Source of the DNA: Mesodorylaimus sp. YZB2_4
Lineage: Eukaryota > Nematoda > Enoplea > Dorylaimida > Dorylaimidae
DNA length: 64,000 nt
Direction of reading: 5' to 3'
NCBI GenBank assembly: GCA_030248295.1
Contig: JASANH010001725.1
Coordinates: 434,001-498,000, forward strand
Shown piece by piece: positions 58,301 to 64,000 of the stretch. The notes under the pieces are model-generated. The model did not search any database. It was not told where the DNA came from and worked only from the letters and a program-made list of their open reading frames with translations. A program made the position numbers and the translations under genes. The number at the start of each line of letters is the position of its first letter. Position 1 is the stretch's first letter.

Positions 58301-61300
58301 CGGTCCTATCCCGATCCTTACTTAAAGACCCAACGATAGTAAGCCACCAAAAAAGATCTCCAAAGCACGCAAAACGCCTGGCAGCTGCCGTTTCCCATGC
58401 ACCAGTCTCAAGCCACATTTTATGTTATTAACGACAACATATCCAACGACGACCAAGCCCGCTCTCGACACCACAATAGACGTCAAATGCGCTTAATTTG
58501 GACAAAAAAATCTGACCTAAATCAATTCGTGCTCGAGTCCTACAATTTCGCTAAATGAATAATCTTCGTGCTCAGAAATAAAATAGCCTTTTTAATAAAA
58601 GATAAACCAGAATTTTCTGAATTCCACGATTTTTATTACAAAATTAAGTGCCCAAATCTATGGAAAGAGCAAAACTACGCACATTCTCTCAGTCAACGTA
58701 GGAGCTGAATAAAATCTTCTCTCAAACGTCGCCTCGGGCGAGTCAGCGAAAATGACCGACGGAAGGCCATTGGTTAACGACACACGCATCAAGAAACGAT
58801 CCAACCAACGCCTTCTAAGATTATTTTCGGGTGAATACGCATGGCACCCACATTCCTTCCTCGCCACTCCACTACTTCTATATCCATCTCGATTACACGA
58901 CCAAAGAACTTCTGTATGATTTTTCCCAACAAACCTGTCTCGTCGTTTAGTTTTGTCAACAAATGCGCGTCAGCGAGACACGCACCAATCTATATCTGCA
59001 TAGTAAATACACCCATTTCCGTCTCCCTACGCATGCGCCATGTCTTCCTATCCAATCAATTCTTCACCAACCAAAAGACCAACAATCCTCCGTCCAGCCC
59101 CGCACGTGCGAGTCAACGCACGTGCCGGTCGCCATCGACTAAAAAAGCACCCAAATTGAAAAAATCAACCGAGCGCGTAATCCGACAATAACAGCGACAA
59201 TGAATAGCTCGCCGCCTCGCTTTGACAAAAAGTGACTAGTCAACGATCGCTCGCTCGGAATCACGTCGAATACAAGCAGTAAACACAAACATCAAACCCA
59301 TTCCGACTCCACCTGTGCACTCGACAAGTCGAAGGCCGTACGATATTAAGAAATGGCTCCAATTCTGTTCGCCGTCAAAAAAACCAAGTCATACATCATT
59401 TTTGAATCATCTATCCTACGCGTACCTTGACCATTTCTATCAGCACACCACTTATGACCCAACGATGCAATAAGACTGATCGTAAAGACAGACGTCACAT
59501 CGCTCCGCCTCCCCAATACGTTACATTCCCGCCACGCAACCCAATTAAGATATCAAACGTTCGACATACCTCGCTCAATGCTTGCAACTGATCCAGCCAT
59601 TCGCCCAGCTCGCCCTGAACGCCCATCGCTTCATCTTTGTCCGAATCAGCTTCGCCATCCATTTCTCCACCTCTGAAACAACAACAGTCCAATTAACCCA
59701 ATAATTACAATCCACTTCGCGCAACGGCCCAAACAGCACTGCAGCTAACACGCAATCTTCTTCCCTGTACACCAATCAAACAGGCATAAAAATAATCCAG
59801 CATGTGTGAAAACACCAAGCTGCCCCTCCCGCCATTTCGTCTAGGGCGACTGGTCACTGGTCAACTAAAGAGCCGTCGTGCAGGCAAGAGAATCGAGAGG
59901 CGACGCAAGGCTATGTAAATAAGGATAATGGACGAATCCAGAGTGATCCTCGTGCCCACTAGTCACCATTGAAATACAAGAAAAGGAACTCGAGCGACCG
60001 TTGGCCACCGTCGACCTCTTCTCCTTCGTGCATACTTTTCTTACCCACCGGGCAGCCGGTCATCGTTGAGGTTGTTCACACGCCGTCGCAAAACAGCGGA
60101 ACAGCAAATCATTCATTGGCTCGTTTTGATACAAAATAGCCCAGCTTTCCTTTGCTATTATTATAGAGAACTACTATTTCCTATGCAACTGCCAGCTTCT
60201 TCGACGACCCGGCAAATCAGGCTTCCGACAGACCGCAAACACCAGCGTCCCAGGACTTGTTTACTAACCATCTGCGCTCGCAAGCAAGCTGCAAATCCGT
60301 CTCTCATTCCGTTATACTCGTACATAACAACACACAACGAAAGACGAAACCAGCTCGAAATACAGCCACGGGGCTCGCGCCGGTAAGCTTGATGCCCCAA
60401 CATAACAGTCCACCCTAAGTCGCACGTTCTACCGCTCCTAATGCTCCTTTTAATATCCCCAGCCCAAATAGCTCTAGGCAACAATACCGACGGGCGCGCC
60501 CGCACACTCGCTTCTTATACACCCACTTTTGCTCGCCCAAAAAGTCCCTTACGCAACATGTCTCGAGACATTCAGATGCAAATCAAAAAGTGACCCCGCC
60601 AGACTTCGTAAAATAAAGTCACCTCGAAAACGGCAAACGGCAATCTCTTCCAGAGTTATCGCAAAAACGAATGACCGTTCTTCTGCCCGAACCACTTACG
60701 TCACATGTTCTTGGCCGTATCCATTCCACTCGGTGACGCTCCGTCTGCCAAGCTCTCGCTACGCGCGCCCCCTACTGCTTCCCGCCCGCCAGCTAACTCC
60801 TGGATAAGTCATTAGCTCAGTCAGTTCTTTAAGAATTGCCAAGTCACACAATTCCACACTACGCCCACCAGTCTCAATACAAAACGCGGCAACGTATCAG
60901 TTCAATTTAGAGACCCACAGGGACGCTAGTCTAATGAAATAAGTGATAAAGAAGATCCGTAAACCTCAGTTCATTCAGTCTCCGATAACAATGCCAAGCA
61001 CCATCGCACGCGCACTAACACCTTCTCTTTTCAAAATTTGTTGTAAACTGCCGATACAGGTGGGTAATCCAATTACGGACGGACGGACGATAAGAGCGAG
61101 TTGAGGCTTCGTCCTTCGGTACAGCTACGAACTGGTTTCTCGCAAATCTCCTAATGTTTTTAAAAGCCACTAGTCGTATCCGCATCTAAGAGTAGGGACA
61201 AGAAGCCACGTTACGCCGAGACCTCAATCTCTAAGCTTTTCCCCAACCACCCGCGCATTTCCCCATTCCACGAGCTCCCTATTATTAACTTTATCGATGC

Positions 61301-63066
61301 CCGCGTGTCAAAAACAATCGGCTACACGCAAACCTTAAATTCGTCAAAAATGCCCTTCCCCCTTTCGTCAACAAGCCAACGTACATCGTCGAACGCCCAA
61401 CAGTATTGTCCATTGGTCCGACTCGAAGCTGCTGCCTAAAGGTCCATTCTTCGCGGCCTTGAAACCGACTTTTAGCAAATCCGCGTAAAACAAAAGCTAA
61501 ACGAGTACTTTGCGCCGACACAGCTACTGCAATTGCTTCTGAATCGAAACTTACACAAGTACGCTCCACTCGGCCTCGCCTATGCGTAACTCAACACTCA
61601 CTATTCCCATCTCGCCGACTATTCGCTTTCCATCCAACGCGCACGTGCGTAAGCTCGAGCCAACGCGCTCGTTAGACTTCGAACGCACTCGGTATACATA
61701 GCTAATGGCGTTCACAAGGGAAGTGGCACATCTATTTTCTACCAATGATCGTCAGCTCGAAAAAATATCCGTATGCAGCTGTCGGCGACTATTCGACCAA
61801 CAAAGCCAATGGCCAACTAAGATACACCGCCCCCAATGGACTATTAACTGCAGCAAAGAGGCACCCAAAAGAGCCGAATTTGAAAAATCATCCAAGACGT
61901 TTTATGTGATCGCCGAGGAACGAAACCACCTTCGAGGACGACAACGCCCGCCAAAAACGAAATGTACACAGCACGCAGGTGGCTGTTATTCACTCGCTAG
62001 CCAAAACTACGCTCCGCCTGTCAACAAAGAAGGACAGTAAAAAACTGTCGCCTACTTCGCTTCGCTACACCCATCAAATTCCCAATCCCCTACAACGCGT
62101 GACATCGGGCCTTCTTACTGCCTGCCTGCACAGGAGCGGCCCAGGTGCCAGCACAGCCACCAACCAGCACTGTCATCTCAACTGCAAACACTATCCTTTG
62201 TCAACAATCTTTCAGCAATATCGATACTCATAATACGGCTGTTCCATCGAGCGTAATAAGCTAACCCGCCGACGAACTCCCCTGAGACAATCCACAGACC
62301 ATGTGCCCCGTATTCGTTTCATCCACTACCAAACAGTACGAAACCCAAAATACTAACTGGCAGACGGTAAAGCCAGCCTGCGGGAGACAAAATAAACGTC
62401 CCGTCTTACTGAACTATATAAGCCACGCAGATCATGCTCTATAAGGCACCCATATCAGGCCATCTGCCATAACCACTATCACATCATCACCATTATCTGC
62501 TCTTAACCAACAGTAAAACACAAATCACCCAACACATTGCTAGCTCTCCTGCCAGCACAGGCACACGCCCGTGTACATGTGGCAAGCGATGAACGGCGTT
62601 TAAACCAGTCAGTCCCATGGCGACCAAAACAAGCACCAAAACTGCGCATGAAGAAACCAGTCGCCATGCACATAGGTTGATTGTCCTCATGCAAGGATCG
62701 TGTCAAATTCGCTCTACACCCGGCCCAAGTTGAGAATGGCGTACGCATATTTCCGTGAGTTCTGCCATTGAGTTTTTGGAAACTCATTCGTTACTGCCAT
62801 AAATTATTAGTCATCACTAACGATAAGAGGCGCGCCACGTCAATATTACGTATCTATTCTTCGGGCCGAGCCAACTTAGTCCGTCTTCGTAAATCCTTAT
62901 ACACAATGCTTTCTATCCTCCCTCAACGCAAAAAAGAACTCAACTTTTCTGGTCCATAGAATTATTACTCATTGTTCATATTCATACAACACCCACGTAA
63001 TCCAAACACTTACTCCTCTCCATCCGTTAGTGTTTCCTCAGATTTCGAATCATCCATAGAAGCCAT
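52333..63066 (-). CDS. mig-10: Mig-10/RIAM/Lamellipodin (MRL) actin adaptor
   Basis: Cytoplasmic adaptor linking Ras/Rap GTPases and phosphoinositides to Ena/VASP and actin at the leading edge. The first coding exon (63014-63066, [17 protein letters not shown]) joins across 3.3 kb to 59570-59672, then 57133-57304, 56539-56900 and about 55411-55741. Shorter exons follow, and a last large exon, about 52333-53720. The N-terminal helices [13 protein letters not shown] and [16 protein letters not shown] resemble the talin-binding helix of RIAM. A basic coiled-coil ([16 protein letters not shown]) leads into the RA domain ([37 protein letters not shown]). The PH domain follows ([55 protein letters not shown]). 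The C-terminal 450 residues are Pro-rich ([39 protein letters not shown]), for SH3 and EVH1 partners; no strict FPPPP was seen. Some middle exon borders are approximate. Confidence 0.88.
59673..63013 (-). other. First intron of the Mig-10-like gene (3.3 kb)
   Basis: By far the longest intron I could trace. Its plus strand is rich in A and C and poor in G. No nested gene is convincing. A likely home for alternative promoters, but I see no specific element. Confidence 0.6.
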
Positions 63067-64000
63067 TTTTCTTTTCTTTTTTTATTAAACAGACGTGGAC
63101 GAGAAAATTTGCACAAAAGCTAAATCCACAGAAGCTTTTTTCAGAAAGTGTCCGCTTGGGTGCAAGAAGAAGCACAATTTTCGCCCGCTTCTTTTCGCTT
63201 GGTTACTGTTCGTTTACTGTTCACGGACACATAGCCAATGAGAAATCCGCCTTACATCCGACCTTCGCACCACATTACATCGATATAGTCAGTCCTTGGT
63301 TTTCGTCAGACTCACCAGCTACGACTACCGGATGATGGATGCTAGAGAGGCGGCGCTGGCAGCAGTCGATGGCGCGGCGGTGGTAGCGGTTCATAAAGTC
63401 GAGAGCGCAGGCCTTTTTTTACTCCCACTTTCTCGGGAACAGACAGTGGAGCCAAGAGTTAACTAAGTTAACGAGTCTTCGATGCACGATCCCGATGGCC
63501 GACAAAATGAATGAGAAAAACGCACTTTCTCCCACGATATTATATCGCCTTGCAACAGCTCTTCAGGGAGACAAAATAGAACGGAATACATGTGCTGTTG
63601 TTAGCAAACTGAGCAAACAATCCTCGCGGGCTGCGGTCGAAAAACGAGCAAAAAAGTCGTCTAATTGACGTCTGGCCCATTAATCATGCAGAATAACTTA
63701 CAGCTTTCAACCGATGCTGAAAGATTCGACAGCAGCAGCAGCAGCAGATCTTCCACCAAAGCAGGCGGACAAAGTGAAAACTACTACACTGTATAAAGGT
63801 CCAAAAATTTGGCCGACAGACGAAAACTCTGGAAGGGCGAATGCACCAGAACGGCAGTGTGTATGTGCATCGCAATTTGTTCATGTTTTCCAGTCAAATA
63901 ATTCAATCAGGGAGACGGGTATATGGCTTCAGGGTAGATGGGCAATGAAATTGTTCATGCGCTTGGTCAACTGTCCAATCTAAGGCAGGCCTGGAGCGAG
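63067..64000. other. 5' flank of the Mig-10-like gene
   Basis: No supported gene. Contains a short (CAG)n run of about six units near 63730-63747. Confidence 0.5.

Noticed and set aside
63684..63884. Cys-rich minus-strand frame (CCCCCC run)
   Set aside because: The Cys run is only the antisense reading of a CAG microsatellite.
1..64000. CRISPR arrays, prophage or bacterial operons
   Set aside because: No direct-repeat arrays or prokaryotic gene layout; spliceosomal introns throughout show nuclear eukaryotic DNA.

Overview
The window is nuclear DNA of a small-genome animal. The genes are split by many short introns (about 45-70 nt, pyrimidine-rich tttcag/ttttag acceptors). The gene set is metazoan: SARM1, a slicer-type Argonaute, a DEG/ENaC channel, a DUOXA maturation factor, RAD1, an Mig-10/RIAM/Lamellipodin adaptor, class I aldolase, sigma-like GST and NAA38. 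Intron style and density (roughly one gene per 4-5 kb) suggest an ecdysozoan such as a nematode or tardigrade, but I cannot fix the phylum from the sequence alone. For most genes I traced the exons base by base. The summed coding lengths of SARM1, AGO, DUOXA, DEG/ENaC, aldolase, GST and the UEV/RING gene are all multiples of three, which supports the models.

Layout. 1-2190: nothing recognisable. 2191-5821 (+): DUOXA, 7 exons. 5.8-8.3 kb: gene-poor, with a perfect 12-bp inverted repeat and a tRNA-derived SINE. 8.27-8.92 kb (-): intronless Cys-rich/WW-like protein. 9.29-13.49 kb (-): SARM1. 15.1-15.7 kb (-): tentative two-exon gene. 16.65-17.33 kb (+): B-box/coiled-coil protein. 18.22-22.37 kb (-): Argonaute, 19 exons. 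24.29-26.76 kb (-): DEG/ENaC channel. 26.8-31.5 kb: no gene seen. 31.48-32.35 kb (-): EGF-repeat membrane protein. 33.2-33.6 kb (-): NAA38. 34.5-38.4 kb (-): two tandem single-exon membrane paralogues of an unrecognised family, with a 326-bp foldback element between them.

The most unusual region is 38.8-49.4 kb. Two arms of about 2.5 kb form an inverted duplication around a 5.5-kb spacer holding aldolase and GST. Each arm carries one copy of a gene whose product looks like an inactive E2 (UEV) fold, a KH-like segment and a C-terminal RING. The + copy has a G-to-A change in one splice donor that should remove the RING by frameshift. The - copy is intact. Downstream lie RAD1 (50.2-51.9 kb, -) and the large Mig-10/RIAM/Lamellipodin gene (52.3-63.1 kb, -), whose first coding exon is 3.3 kb upstream of the second.

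The genes do not form an operon or a single pathway. Three observations stand out besides the inverted duplication: an Argonaute with a D-E-D-D instead of D-E-D-H catalytic tetrad, at least three GC-AG introns, and a SINE family with clear A and B boxes present twice.
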